Below are positions 8,777 to 21,471 of a DNA stretch of 64,000 nucleotides, piece by piece. Numbering within the stretch: position 1 is the first letter of the stretch; each line of letters opens with the position of its first letter. The notes under the pieces are model-generated. The model was not told where the DNA came from, did not search any database, and worked only from the letters and a program-made list of their open reading frames with translations. The position numbers were made by a program, and so were the translations under genes. Origin of the DNA: Neobacillus endophyticus (GTDB taxonomy: Bacteria > Bacillota > Bacilli > Bacillales > Cytobacillaceae); contig NZ_JABRWH010000001.1 of NCBI RefSeq assembly GCF_013248975.1, forward strand, positions 620,001-684,000, read 5' to 3'.

Positions 8777-8808
8777 AAAAAGCCCCCTGCTTATTGCAGA
8801 GGGCTTCG
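8777..8808 (-). terminator. Terminator of the glycolytic operon (after eno)
   Basis: Minus-strand stem AAGCCCTCTGC / GCAGGGGGCTT with a short loop, then TTTTTATCC. It lies 15 bases past the eno stop. Confidence 0.9.
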
Positions 8809-8822
8809 TATATTTTGAAAAA

Positions 8823-10133
<1,311 letters not shown>

Positions 10134-10237
10134 TTAATAAATAATATGATTATGGGCATAAATTGCCCTTGTTACTGTTTGAATTCACGGTCAAAGGCGG
10201 GGGCCCTCCGCCAATCACCTTTTTAATTTCATAAAAC

Positions 10238-12605
<2,368 letters not shown>

Positions 12606-12632
12606 TTGTAGATCATGTAACATTCGTCAATC

Positions 12633-13817
12633 TTATTTATCGTTTAATGCCACTACACCTGGCAATACTTTACCTTCCATGAATTCCAAGGAAGCGCCGC
12701 CACCTGTAGAGATGTGGCTCATTTTGTCTGCTAGGTGGAATTTCTCTACTGCAGCTGCTGAGTCGCCGCCGCCAATGACAGAATATGTATCTTTCGCTTC
12801 TGCAAGTGCTTCAGCTACAGCTTTTGTTCCGCCGGCAAATTTATCGATTTCAAATACACCCATTGGTCCGTTCCAAATCACAAGCTTTGATTTTTGGATG
12901 ACATCACGATAGATTTCTGCAGTTTTTGGCCCGATATCAAGTGCTTCCCAATCTGCTGGAATCTCGTTGATTGCCACTACTTTAGAATTAGCATCCGCAG
13001 AGAAATCATCCGCTACTACTGCATCAACAGGCATATAGAAATTAACGCCTTTTTCTTTTGCTTTTTCCATAAAGGATTTAGCTAAATCGATTTTGTCAGC
13101 TTCTAATAAAGACTTACCAATTTCGTGGCCTTGTGCCTTTACAAATGTGTAAGCTAAACCGCCGCCGATAATTAGGTTGTCCACTAATTCTAATAAATTC
13201 TCAATAACACCGATCTTATCTTTTACTTTTGCTCCGCCAATGATAGCTGTAAATGGACGTTCAGGATTTGAAAGCGCCTTGCCAAGAACATCAAGTTCTT
13301 TTTGCATTAAGAAGCCGGAAACAGCAGGAAGGTAATGGGCAATTCCTTCTGTTGAAGCATGTGCACGATGTGCTGCACCAAATGCATCATTTACATACAC
13401 ATCTGCAAGTTCAGCAAATGCTTTTGCAAGCTCTTGATCATTCTTTTCTTCGCCAGGATAGAATCGAACATTTTCAAGTAGCAAAACGTCGCCTTCCTTC
13501 ATTTCGGCAATTAGTGCTTTTACGGAGTCGCCGTATGCTTCATCTGCTTTTTTCACTTCTTTTCCAAGTAATTCGGAAAGTCTAACGCCAACAGCAGTTA
13601 AGCGCATATCCTCATTGACTTGTCCTTTTGGACGCCCAAGGTGGCTGGCTAGAATCACTTTTGCACCTTGTTCAATTAAATATTGAATCGTTGGAAGTGC
13701 GGCAACAATCCGTGTTTCATCCGTGATTTTTCCTTCTTGCATTGGCACGTTGAAGTCCACACGGCAAAATACGCGTTTACCTTTTACATCGATATCGTTT
13801 ACTGTTTTCTTGTTCAT
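12633..13817 (-). CDS. pgk: Phosphoglycerate kinase
   Basis: This 394-residue monomeric kinase transfers the acyl phosphate of 1,3-bisphosphoglycerate to ADP. The N-domain carries [15 protein letters not shown] and SHLGRPKG for substrate binding. The C-domain holds the nucleotide site with [21 protein letters not shown] and the glycine-rich [13 protein letters not shown] near residue 345-360. ATG 13817 has GAGGAGG upstream. It follows gapA after 137 bases that contain a G+C-rich hairpin, and precedes tpiA. Separate processing of gapA and pgk messages is known in B. subtilis; the hairpin here is compatible with that. Confidence 0.98.
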   Translation of the reverse strand: MNKKTVNDIDVKGKRVFCRVDFNVPMQEGKITDETRIVAALPTIQYLIEQGAKVILASHLGRPKGQVNEDMRLTAVGVRLSELLGKEVKKADEAYGDSVKALIAEMKEGDVLLLENVRFYPGEEKNDQELAKAFAELADVYVNDAFGAAHRAHASTEGIAHYLPAVSGFLMQKELDVLGKALSNPERPFTAIIGGAKVKDKIGVIENLLELVDNLIIGGGLAYTFVKAQGHEIGKSLLEADKIDLAKSFMEKAKEKGVNFYMPVDAVVADDFSADANSKVVAINEIPADWEALDIGPKTAEIYRDVIQKSKLVIWNGPMGVFEIDKFAGGTKAVAEALAEAKDTYSVIGGGDSAAAVEKFHLADKMSHISTGGGASLEFMEGKVLPGVVALNDK

Positions 13818-13854
13818 GGTAAGGCCTCCTCAATTTTTGAAAAAACCGATCATT

Positions 13855-13880
13855 TAAAAAAGGAGGGGGGAATCCTCCCC
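13855..13880 (-). other. Hairpin with T-run between gapA and pgk (possible partial terminator)
   Basis: On the minus strand GGGGAGGATTCCCCCCTCC can form a short G+C stem followed by TTTTTT. It lies ahead of the pgk ribosome binding site, inside the operon. It could lower downstream expression relative to gapA or mark the 3' end of a processed gapA message. Confidence 0.5.
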
Positions 13881-13954
13881 ACTCCCCTTTGGAAACACAC
13901 AATTAAAATTATAACTGTTTTTTGGATGGAATACCATTCCTATCCACTAACAGA

Positions 13955-15004
<1,050 letters not shown>

Positions 15005-15013
15005 TTAAAGGGA

Positions 15014-16036
15014 TTACCCTTTTAATAACTGTTTTGCCACACCTTCATCAGTAATTAAAATGGTTGATTCCGGTGCTTGTTTCATATAAGCCTTGATCGC
15101 CTTTGCCTTTGAGGCTCCGCCTGCAACGGCAATGACATGAGGAATGTGCGGGAGATCTTTCAGTTGCAAACCAACTGTTGATACTTTGTGAACGATCTCG
15201 CCCACTTCATTAAAGTAATACCCAAATGCTTCCCCGACAGCTTTTTCAGCTGCAAGCTTCTGTAAAATCTCGGGTGTTGTCTTGCGGCGCTCTGCCATTG
15301 TAATAGCATCCCCAATTCCATGAAGGACCATGTTAGCCGATTGGATAAGAGTTAACACTTCATGAATTTCAGGCTCTTTGGCAAGAGATTCATAAATCTC
15401 CGCGCTTACCTGGTCAGGAACATAGAGGACACGATGTTTGGATTGGGTTTTTTCAGCCATATTCGAACAAATGACATTTGCCTGATTATGAACATCTTCA
15501 CCCACGCCGCCCCGTGCTGGAACAAAAATCAACTCTCCGTCACTCAGCTCAGGTGTTAATCTTTCAGCGACAGCTGCCATCGTGGATCCGCCAGTTACAG
15601 CGATGATATTTTTTCCTTCAAGCTGTTTTTTCATACAAATGGCACATGCCTTGCCAAGTTCTCCTTTGACCATCGGTGAGGAATCGCTGTCTCCAGGGAC
15701 GATAATGACTTTTCGAATGCCAAACTGGTGTTTTAATTCCAGCTCCATTACGTCAAATCCCTTTAACTCGCGCATCATCCCTTCAAGATCTTCCAGTAAA
15801 TGCCTTCCTTCAGAAGTCAAACTCATTCCCATACTGTTGATGTAAATAAGATTTTGTTCTTTTAGAAAATCTACTTCACTACGGAGAACTCTTTCGGTTA
15901 GCCCTAAACTAATAGCTACACTTCTTCGTCCTACTGGCTGCATCATTCCAATGTACCGGAGAATTGAATATCTCTTTTGCAGGACTTGAAGGAAATCGGG
16001 TAATAATCTTTTTGCGATATCGATGAATGACTGCAT
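15014..16036 (-). CDS. cggR: Central glycolytic genes regulator CggR (SorC/DeoR-type repressor)
   Basis: This 340-residue SorC-family repressor shuts off the gapA operon until fructose-1,6-bisphosphate rises. The N-terminal winged helix-turn-helix lies at about residues 20-75 (RYSILRYIGMMQPVGRRSV region, with GLTERVLRSEVDFLKEQNL as recognition part). The effector domain resembles sugar-phosphate isomerases, with VTGGSTMAAVAE and a C-terminal AVAGGASKAKAIKAYMK. It is the first gene of the operon and is therefore autoregulated; a matching operator lies at 16062-16099. The assignment is backed both by the sequence and by linkage to gapA. Confidence 0.96.
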   Translation of the reverse strand: MQSFIDIAKRLLPDFLQVLQKRYSILRYIGMMQPVGRRSVAISLGLTERVLRSEVDFLKEQNLIYINSMGMSLTSEGRHLLEDLEGMMRELKGFDVMELELKHQFGIRKVIIVPGDSDSSPMVKGELGKACAICMKKQLEGKNIIAVTGGSTMAAVAERLTPELSDGELIFVPARGGVGEDVHNQANVICSNMAEKTQSKHRVLYVPDQVSAEIYESLAKEPEIHEVLTLIQSANMVLHGIGDAITMAERRKTTPEILQKLAAEKAVGEAFGYYFNEVGEIVHKVSTVGLQLKDLPHIPHVIAVAGGASKAKAIKAYMKQAPESTILITDEGVAKQLLKG

Positions 16037-16061
16037 GACTTCATGCTCCTTTTATGTTGCT

Positions 16062-16099
16062 GGTCAAAAATTGTCCACCTTAGACATATTGTGTCCCAC
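16062..16099 (-). promoter_or_regulatory. CggR operator
   Basis: On the minus strand GTGGGACACAATATGTC is followed by TAAGGTGGACAATTTTTGACC. This is two GGGAC/TGTC-type half-site pairs, the pattern I recall for the B. subtilis CggR operator. It lies 26-63 bases ahead of the cggR start and downstream of the promoter, so repression would act as a roadblock. Confidence 0.75.
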
Positions 16100-16110
16100 C
16101 GCATCCAAAA

Positions 16111-16140
16111 AATTTACCCCTGCTACGTTTTTAATTGTAA
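16111..16140 (-). promoter_or_regulatory. Candidate sigma-A promoter of the cggR-gapA operon
   Basis: Minus strand: TTACAA (16140-16135), 18-base spacer, TAAATT (16116-16111). The boxes are imperfect, but the placement just upstream of the CggR operator fits the known arrangement. Confidence 0.45.
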
Positions 16141-16166
16141 CAGGAGTAGAAATCTATTTCAACTTA

Positions 16167-16421
16167 TTAAAACGCCTTTTTTTCTTGCAAACGATTACTT
16201 ATGTCGAATTTGTTAATTATGCCATAGCCTGCCTCTTCTCCGTCAATGTGAACGACCGGTATCATCAGGCCATACCTCTCCGTCAACTCATCATGCCCTT
16301 CAATATCAACCACTTCTAGAGCGAATTCCCACTCCTCCATTAACTCAAGTAAAACTGATTTCGCCTTCTCACATAACGGACAACGATTTCTAGAATATAA
16401 GGTAATAATGGTTTTCTGCAT
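16167..16421 (-). CDS. Glutaredoxin-like thioredoxin-fold protein (DUF836 type)
   Basis: This is an 84-residue single-domain protein of thioredoxin fold. The redox motif Cys14-Pro-Leu-Cys17 follows the first strand (IITLYSRNRCPLC). Later come the cis-Pro motif IPVVHIDGE and the C-terminal helix ISNRLQEK, as in small glutaredoxin-family proteins. Its partner is unknown; thiol-disulfide exchange in the cytosol is the likely activity. It sits between rpoN and cggR on the same strand, 42 bases after rpoN, and could be read from the rpoN promoter. Confidence 0.85.
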   Translation of the reverse strand: MQKTIITLYSRNRCPLCEKAKSVLLELMEEWEFALEVVDIEGHDELTERYGLMIPVVHIDGEEAGYGIINKFDISNRLQEKKAF

Positions 16422-16435
16422 GTTTGATCCTTTCG

Positions 16436-16448
16436 GGTGTCAGGCACC
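16436..16448. repeat. Dispersed palindrome GGTGTCAGGCACC, copy 1
   Basis: A 13-bp odd palindrome with six-base arms about a central A/T. Identical or near-identical copies occur at 25284-25296 and 31083-31095, all between genes. It lies between rpoN and the glutaredoxin-like gene. Confidence 0.75.
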
Positions 16449-16463
16449 AGTTTATAATAATTC

Positions 16464-17786
16464 TTATATAAACCTTTTTCTTTTGGAGGAGGAAGGTATT
16501 CTAAGCTGGTCGCGGTATTTGGCGATGGTGCGCCTTGAGACGACGATTCCTTCCAGTGTTTTCAGTTGTTCAACGATGTCTTGGTCGGATAGGGGTTTTT
16601 CTTTGTTCTCTTGGTCGATAAGTTTTTTGATGCTATTTTTGACTTGGGTGGATGATGTGTTTTCGTCGTCTGACACGGTTTGGATTGTGCTAGAGAAAAA
16701 TGATTTTAGCGGGAAAGTCCCGATAGGTGTTTGTGCGTATTTTTCTCTGACAGCACGGCTGACAGTTGATTCGTGAATTTCCAGATCAGCGGCAATTTCC
16801 TTCATGGTCATAGGCTCTAAGAAATGCGGCCCCTTTTGAAAAAATGCCGTTTGCTTTTCAACAATCTTGGACACCACTTTTATAAGCGTATCTTTTCGCT
16901 GTTCAATGCTCTTTAAGATCCATTGATAATCTTGAAGCTTTTCCTGTAAAAAGCGATTTACCTGCTGATCCTGGTCTTTGAATTTACGGTAATACCGATC
17001 ATTAAAGACAACTTTCGGTATGGGGTCATCCACCATCCGAACAGTCAGTCCCGTGTTCGTCTGTTCAATGATCACATCAGGAATAATATATGCTGATGAT
17101 TCAGGCATTAACAGCGCTCCCGGCTTTGGGTCTAACAGTTGAATTTCATCGAAAACACCCTGTATGTCCTTTAATGTTACTTGCAGTTCTTTGGCGATTT
17201 GTTTCCACTTTCTCTCAGCAAAAGGAATAAAATAGTCGGATAATATTTTAATAGCCAATTCATTTTCCGGCTTTTCATATTCCATTTGGATGAGCAGGCA
17301 CTCCTGTAAATTTCTGGCTCCAATTCCCGCCGGTTCAAGCGTTTGAATGACCGCTAGCCCGTCTTCCACCATTTCTTCTGGTATATTTAAACTGGCAGCA
17401 ATATGATTGAAATCACCTGTAAAGTAACCGTTTTCATCGAGGTTATGAATTAAATGACGGATTACTTTTAATTGGTCTGCTGTCAGCATTTTTAAATTTA
17501 GTTGAGAAATTAATTGTTCTTCCACCGAAACGTGCTTCGCACCAATTTGTTCAATCCAGTCTTTTTCTGACTTCTGATGGCTTCGGCGATGGCGATCTAC
17601 CAGGGGATTCATGGGCTGAACACTGCCAGATTCAATTTGAATCAGCGGATTTTCAAGTGCCTTATTTTCTAAAAACGCGGTCAATTCCTGTGCCGAATAT
17701 TGTAATAAGGCAATTGCCTGCGATAGTTCCTGAGTCATGGTTAACTTCAATGTTTGTTGCTGCCATAATCCGGCCTTAATATTCAT
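16464..17786 (-). CDS. rpoN: RNA polymerase sigma-54 factor (RpoN/SigL)
   Basis: This is a 440-residue sigma-54. Region I at the N-terminus is Gln/Leu-rich (LWQQQTLKLTMTQELSQAIA in the family pattern) and contacts the activator. The core-binding domain spans about 70-240. A helix-turn-helix at about 325-350 includes AADLEIHESTVSRAVREKY, which reads the -12 element, and the RpoN box SRRTIAKYR lies at residues 417-425 and reads the -24 element. The family usually has ARRTVAKYR, so the first residue is Ser here. Sigma-54 needs an AAA+ activator; none is in this window. It serves amino-acid catabolism in B. subtilis (SigL). Confidence 0.96.
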   Translation of the reverse strand: MNIKAGLWQQQTLKLTMTQELSQAIALLQYSAQELTAFLENKALENPLIQIESGSVQPMNPLVDRHRRSHQKSEKDWIEQIGAKHVSVEEQLISQLNLKMLTADQLKVIRHLIHNLDENGYFTGDFNHIAASLNIPEEMVEDGLAVIQTLEPAGIGARNLQECLLIQMEYEKPENELAIKILSDYFIPFAERKWKQIAKELQVTLKDIQGVFDEIQLLDPKPGALLMPESSAYIIPDVIIEQTNTGLTVRMVDDPIPKVVFNDRYYRKFKDQDQQVNRFLQEKLQDYQWILKSIEQRKDTLIKVVSKIVEKQTAFFQKGPHFLEPMTMKEIAADLEIHESTVSRAVREKYAQTPIGTFPLKSFFSSTIQTVSDDENTSSTQVKNSIKKLIDQENKEKPLSDQDIVEQLKTLEGIVVSRRTIAKYRDQLRIPSSSKRKRFI

Positions 17787-17904
17787 GAGTATCCCCCCTT
17801 TGTTCTATTTTACATGATTAAGATAATTTGGTGTATGGAAGAAAGCTGGTATTTCTTTAAATTTCTGAGCCTTTTTGCTTTTTCTTATATATATCCATCA
17901 CACA

Positions 17905-17935
17905 AAGCCCCCTGTAACTTTGAATTACAGGGGTC
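17905..17935 (-). terminator. Terminator of tatC
   Basis: Minus-strand stem CCCCTGTAA / TTACAGGGG with a 7-base loop, followed by GCTTTGTG. It lies just past the tatC stop. The T-run is interrupted. Confidence 0.7.
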
Positions 17936-17943
17936 TCGTTCAT

Positions 17944-18681
17944 TTATACTTCTTCCAAAGAAAGCAGTGCGATTCGCTTTTGTTTCCGTCTAAAAACAAC
18001 TTTTGCCATAAAAATACTCAATTCAAAAATGAGAATTAAAGGAATAGCCACTGAAATATGTGATAAAAATTCCGGAGGTGAAATCATAGATGCAATAATC
18101 ACCAATATTAAATAGGCATATTTCCGTACCTTGACAACTTTATAAGGATTCATGATGCCTAATGATGTTAAAAACATCGAAACTAGCGGAAGTTCGAAGG
18201 CAACTCCGAACGGCAATGTCATGTTAATTAAGAAACTGAAATATTTGTCTGCCGTAAAGGAATTCGTCATGAGTCCGCTCCCCATTTTTAACAGGAAGCG
18301 CATGATGTTTGGAAAAATTAAAAAATATCCAAAGGCCAAGCCGCCAACAAACAACAAAAACAACGCAGGAATATAAGCCAAAGCAACTTTTCTTTCAAAG
18401 GGCTTCAATGCAGGCTTTACAAATGCCCAAGTCTGCCAAGCCAGCACGGGAATCGTACCGGCAATCGCCACAATTCCCGCAATATGAAAATACAGCCACA
18501 TGATATCGCTCGGTCCCAGAACCATTAGCTTATATCCCAGATGACCCATAAAAAAATTATATATATCTTTCACATAAAAAAATCCGATTACAAAAAACAC
18601 CAGAAAAAATACTGCCGTGATAATAATTCTTCTCCGCAATTCCTCCAGATGTTCGACTAAAGTATATTCCTTTTCAGCCAA
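17944..18681 (-). CDS. tatC: Twin-arginine translocase subunit TatC
   Basis: This 245-residue polytopic membrane protein is the usual length for TatC, which recognises RR signal peptides and docks TatA for export of folded proteins. The N-terminal signature HLEELRRRI (residues 10-18) and the FxKP-type motif FVKPALKPFE are seen, with six predicted transmembrane helices. A Tat-conserved IPALF...F...FGYF segment lies in the middle. No tatA gene is adjacent, although in B. subtilis each tatC is paired with a tatA, so the partner must lie elsewhere. It is a single-gene unit with its own terminator. Confidence 0.96.
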   Translation of the reverse strand: MAEKEYTLVEHLEELRRRIIITAVFFLVFFVIGFFYVKDIYNFFMGHLGYKLMVLGPSDIMWLYFHIAGIVAIAGTIPVLAWQTWAFVKPALKPFERKVALAYIPALFLLFVGGLAFGYFLIFPNIMRFLLKMGSGLMTNSFTADKYFSFLINMTLPFGVAFELPLVSMFLTSLGIMNPYKVVKVRKYAYLILVIIASMISPPEFLSHISVAIPLILIFELSIFMAKVVFRRKQKRIALLSLEEV

Positions 18682-18800
18682 AGGATCTCACGCCTTCCAT
18701 GCCTATAATGGACAATTACTGTATGGTTGAATTATATCGTATCTATACCACATTTTCTATGGATGTTTTCCGAAATCAAAATGAATAGCGTTCATCTAAA

Positions 18801-18829
18801 CTAAAAAAACACTGCGCAGTGTTTTTTAG
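18801..18829. terminator. Symmetric palindrome, possible bidirectional terminator
   Basis: CACTGCGCAGTG flanked by A-run on the left and T-run on the right, nearly symmetric about 18815. It adjoins the dispersed repeat that follows and may be part of it. Confidence 0.55.
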
Positions 18830-18833
18830 TTAT

Positions 18834-18947
18834 GGCTATGTTATAAATGGTTGTTGATTTCCGCTCCAGGCTCTTTGCTTTCCGCGGACGTGCCGGAGAG
18901 CCTCCAATCAACAATGTGATATATCACCATTGTTCTTTAACATAGCC
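18834..18947. repeat. Dispersed intergenic repeat with nested inverted ends (MITE-like)
   Basis: This 114-bp unit is bounded by the inverted pair GGCTATGTTA / TAACATAGCC, with inner arms TGTTGATT / AATCAACA and a core TTTCCGCTCCAGGCTC ... GGAGAGCCTCC. I recall near-identical sequence as a multi-copy intergenic repeat in Bacillus-group genomes. It carries no gene and lies in the 390-bp gap upstream of the 19072 gene. The copy number cannot be told from one window. Confidence 0.75.
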
Positions 18948-18982
18948 TTAGTTATTAAGAAGTGACAAGAAGTTGTTTTTTC

Positions 18983-19011
18983 TTGACAATATTTTCCTTT
19001 AGGAATACTCT
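18983..19011 (+). promoter_or_regulatory. Sigma-A promoter of the 19072-20335 gene pair
   Basis: Perfect TTGACA (18983-18988), 17-base spacer, TACTCT (19006-19011). It lies about 60 bases before the start. Direct repeats of AAGTA between 19019 and 19035 could be an operator. Confidence 0.6.
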
Positions 19012-19071
19012 TAAATCGTAAGTAATAAGTAGTAAGTCGTTAAATAATCCTGTTACTCTAGGAGGGACGTT

Positions 19072-20058
19072 ATGAACGAGTTTAGTTTTGCTCAAAATTT
19101 TTCCATCATTGCACTTAACACTCAAAGAAGTCTTCTTTTATCAAACGAAAAGAGAGTTATTTTACGATGTATAGCAGCTGCAGTCATTTTAGAAATATAT
19201 TTGAACAATAAACAGGATGAAACTCTTACTCTTGAAAAGAAGGATTTGGTACGGTCTTCTATTGAGATTTACCAAATACCTGTTTTAAATGCTTTTTTGG
19301 GTAAAAATGAAACAGTCTCTCATACACTTCCATATTTTCTTGCAGAGGTTACCAAACTATCGCGAAAAGTTCTAAAGGAGATTGAACAGGCTTTTGCTGG
19401 ATCCTTGAAAGAGGTGAAAGCGATTGAAGAAATAGAAGCTCTTCTTGGATGTGACTATTTATATGTGTCAGCCGGGATTACCATAAAGGAATATCGGAGC
19501 AGGGCAGATCTTTACACAAGGCTGACAGAAAGTCTTCGTGCTGAAATTTTAGAAGAAGGAGAAATGACTGAAGAGGCCCTCCTTATGTTGTGGCTTTTGC
19601 GGGAAAGTGGATGTCTCCATGATCTTTTCTCTAAGGAAGAGTTAAAGCGGGTAGCTGCACGCAGTATTGAATTATTTAACCGTCATCCTTTAGCTAAAAA
19701 GCTTTTCCCGATTTTTATTCATAGGATCTCTGAAATGGGAATCAAGAATTTCTTAAAATTAAAAAAGGAAATCATGTCCATGCCTACTGGTACCGGGATA
19801 GCTTTTGTTTTCCCTGCTATTGAAAGAACCGAATCCGTTTTTATTGACACAGAGGAATTTTTTCCAAGTAAGGAAACACGTTTGCATGATGTAAAAGCGC
19901 GGCTGGAAAGCCATGGCCATCACTTTTCTATCATCCGGAATGGAGCAGTACCTTTGATTAAAGTAGATAATACCTTATATGAGGCTGTACCCTCTTTTAT
20001 CAATTATGAAGTGGTTATTCATGGTGTACGTCTAAGAAGATATCCATTATCCTTATAA
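19072..20058 (+). CDS. Unrecognised 328-residue protein, cotranscribed with a MerR-type regulator
   Basis: ATG 19072 has TAGGAGGGACGTT upstream. The protein is soluble, with no signal peptide or clear membrane helix. The N-terminus (SIIALNTQRSLLLSNEKR, then IAAAVILEIYLNNKQ) loosely recalls the GPP34/Golgi-phosphoprotein-3 fold, where LLLL-type helices and an LLEL helix open the domain; this is a weak resemblance only. The middle is helical and charged (KVLKEIEQAFAGSLKEVKAI, EEGEMTEEALLMLWLL). The C-terminal 100 residues form a separate part ending in YEVVIHGVRLRRYPLSL. A MerR-type gene begins 13 bases later, so the two form an operon. It has its own promoter and lies next to a dispersed repeat. 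The function is unknown. Confidence 0.75.
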   Translation: MNEFSFAQNFSIIALNTQRSLLLSNEKRVILRCIAAAVILEIYLNNKQDETLTLEKKDLVRSSIEIYQIPVLNAFLGKNETVSHTLPYFLAEVTKLSRKVLKEIEQAFAGSLKEVKAIEEIEALLGCDYLYVSAGITIKEYRSRADLYTRLTESLRAEILEEGEMTEEALLMLWLLRESGCLHDLFSKEELKRVAARSIELFNRHPLAKKLFPIFIHRISEMGIKNFLKLKKEIMSMPTGTGIAFVFPAIERTESVFIDTEEFFPSKETRLHDVKARLESHGHHFSIIRNGAVPLIKVDNTLYEAVPSFINYEVVIHGVRLRRYPLSL

Positions 20059-20071
20059 TAGGGGGGATTAC

Positions 20072-20335
20072 ATGTCTAGGCAGCGCTCCATGGAAAAAAT
20101 CCTTGCATCCGAATTTGTGTCCATCGGGGAACTAGTTCGTCTAACCGGAAGCCGTTACAGCACTCTTAAATTCTATACAGAAGAAGGGATGCTTCCTTTC
20201 GAACAGGAAAGCGAAAACCTAACTCGCCGGTTTCCTCGAGAAAAGGCTATTGCCAAAATAGAAGAAATAAAGAAATTAAAAAATCAAGGATTAAGCATTC
20301 CAGAAATCAAGATGATATTAGCTAAAAATCTATAA
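20072..20335 (+). CDS. Small MerR-family helix-turn-helix protein without effector domain
   Basis: This 87-residue protein is little more than a MerR winged helix: SIGELVRLTGSRYSTLKFYTEEGMLP (about 17-42) is the recognition helix and wing start, and the second helix pair ends in GLSIPEIKMILAKNL. The long dimerisation helix and any metal or ligand domain are missing. It resembles standalone excisionase-like or accessory MerR proteins. GGGGGGATTAC precedes ATG 20072. It follows the 328-residue gene by 13 bases and probably regulates that operon or works with its product. Confidence 0.8.
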   Translation: MSRQRSMEKILASEFVSIGELVRLTGSRYSTLKFYTEEGMLPFEQESENLTRRFPREKAIAKIEEIKKLKNQGLSIPEIKMILAKNL

Positions 20336-20435
20336 AAAATAATGAAGTAAAAGAACAAAATGGTAAAAGTTACTTCCATCACGCTCCAAATCCTGCTTTT
20401 ACTCTTGTCGCCCGATGTATTCTAACATTGTAAGC

Positions 20436-20475
20436 AAAAAAAAATACTATCACGTTTATTCAAACGTGATAGTAT
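20436..20475 (-). terminator. Terminator of tRNA-Arg
   Basis: Perfect 14-bp stem ATACTATCACGTTT / AAACGTGATAGTAT with a 4-base loop. On the minus strand it is followed by TTTTTTTT. It lies 13 bases past the tRNA. Confidence 0.92.
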
Positions 20476-20488
20476 CAAGTCATTTGTA

Positions 20489-20560
20489 CGCCCTCGGCAG
20501 GAATCGAACCCACATTTCAAGAACCGGAATCTTGCGTGCTATCCTTTACACCACGAGGGC
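20489..20560 (-). tRNA. tRNA-Arg, anticodon CCG
   Basis: The cloverleaf reads GCCCTCG...CGAGGGC in the acceptor stem, anticodon arm CAAGA-TTCCGGT-TCTTG (anticodon CCG, decoding CGG) and T arm GTGGGTTCGATTCCTGC, with discriminator G. The 3' CCA is not encoded. It stands alone with its own promoter and terminator, upstream of clpP, a placement I recall for a single arginine tRNA in B. subtilis. Confidence 0.95.
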
Positions 20561-20581
20561 AGATTTATTAACGACTTACAT

Positions 20582-20610
20582 AGTATATGCCATTTTCATT
20601 TTTTTTGCAA
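20582..20610 (-). promoter_or_regulatory. Promoter of tRNA-Arg
   Basis: Minus strand: TTGCAA (20610-20605), 17-base spacer, TATACT (20587-20582). It starts about 22 bases ahead of the mature tRNA 5' end. Confidence 0.7.
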
Positions 20611-20690
20611 GAGTAAAAAGGGTTTTAAAATATAGCGGAAATGGAAATGATGATGGAGGGAAGATTGTCGAACAAATTAAAGCTTAAATG

Positions 20691-20708
20691 TTTGACCTTT
20701 ATTGACCA
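20691..20708 (+). promoter_or_regulatory. CtsR operator of clpP
   Basis: Read on the minus strand, GGTCAA-TAAA-GGTCAAA is the tandem heptad that the heat-shock repressor CtsR binds (consensus GGTCAAA-NAN-RGTCAAA). It overlaps the -35 box of the clpP promoter. Confidence 0.8.
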
Positions 20709-20729
20709 TCAGTGTATGATAACTATACA
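20702..20729 (+). promoter_or_regulatory. Sigma-A promoter of clpP
   Basis: TTGACC (20702-20707), 16-base spacer, TATACA (20724-20729). It overlaps the CtsR operator, so repression would block RNA polymerase. Confidence 0.65.
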
Positions 20730-20762
20730 TAAGTTTTTACCTTTTCCAGAGGAGGAAGAAAA

Positions 20763-21368
20763 ATGAATTTGATTCCTACAGTTATTGAACAAACGAATCG
20801 AGGCGAAAGAGCGTACGATATTTACTCCCGTCTTTTAAAAGACCGGATCATCATGCTCGGAAGCGCTATTGATGACAATGTTTCTAATAGCATTGTTGCA
20901 CAGTTATTATTCCTTGAAGCAGAAAACCCAGAAAAAGATATCACTCTATATATTAACAGCCCTGGCGGTAGTATAACTGCAGGTATGGCGATCTATGATA
21001 CCATGCAATATATCAAACCATCTGTTTCCACCGTTTGTATCGGGATGGCGGCTTCCATGGGGGCATTCCTGCTAGCTGCCGGCGAAAAAGGAAAACGTTA
21101 TGCTCTTCCGAATGCCGAAGTCATGATTCACCAGCCACTTGGCGGTGCTCAAGGACAAGCAACTGAAATCGAAATCGCTGCGAAGCGTATTCTTTTCCTA
21201 AGAGAAAAATTAAACGGCATCCTTGCTGAGCGTACTGGCCAGCCAATTGAAATTATCCAAAAAGATACAGACCGCGATAATTTTATGACCGCAGAAAGAG
21301 CCAAAGAATACGGTTTAATCGACCATATTATCACTCGCAACTCACTGACAGATAAAAATAAAAAATAA
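20763..21368 (+). CDS. clpP: ATP-dependent Clp protease proteolytic subunit
   Basis: This 201-residue serine protease forms the tetradecameric barrel that degrades proteins handed over by ClpX, ClpC or ClpE, including SsrA-tagged chains. The catalytic triad is Ser98 (GMAASMG), His123 (MIHQPLGG) and Asp172 (DTDRDNF), at the standard positions. The head domain [17 protein letters not shown] is typical. AGAGGAGG precedes ATG 20763. CtsR and sigma-A sites lie upstream and a terminator follows at 21376-21406, so it is a heat-regulated single-gene unit. Length and motifs are normal. Confidence 0.98.
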   Translation: MNLIPTVIEQTNRGERAYDIYSRLLKDRIIMLGSAIDDNVSNSIVAQLLFLEAENPEKDITLYINSPGGSITAGMAIYDTMQYIKPSVSTVCIGMAASMGAFLLAAGEKGKRYALPNAEVMIHQPLGGAQGQATEIEIAAKRILFLREKLNGILAERTGQPIEIIQKDTDRDNFMTAERAKEYGLIDHIITRNSLTDKNKK

Positions 21369-21375
21369 GTTCCAT

Positions 21376-21406
21376 AGCAAGCGGCTTTATGCCGGTTGCT
21401 TTTTTA
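21376..21406 (+). terminator. Terminator of clpP
   Basis: GCAAGCGGC / GCCGGTTGC with one mismatch, followed by TTTTTTA. It lies ten bases past the stop. Confidence 0.85.
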
Positions 21407-21429
21407 TTTCCCAAAGGAAAAAATAAAGC

Positions 21430-21467
21430 CAAAAAGGGTCTGGCGATCATCTGCGGCCAGGCCCTTT
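21430..21467 (-). terminator. Terminator of the rapZ-yvcK-whiA-crh operon
   Basis: Minus-strand stem AAAGGGCCTGGC / GCCAGACCCTTT with an 11-base loop, then TTTTTGG. It lies directly past the crh stop and tail-to-tail with clpP. Confidence 0.88.
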
Positions 21468-21471
21468 CCTA

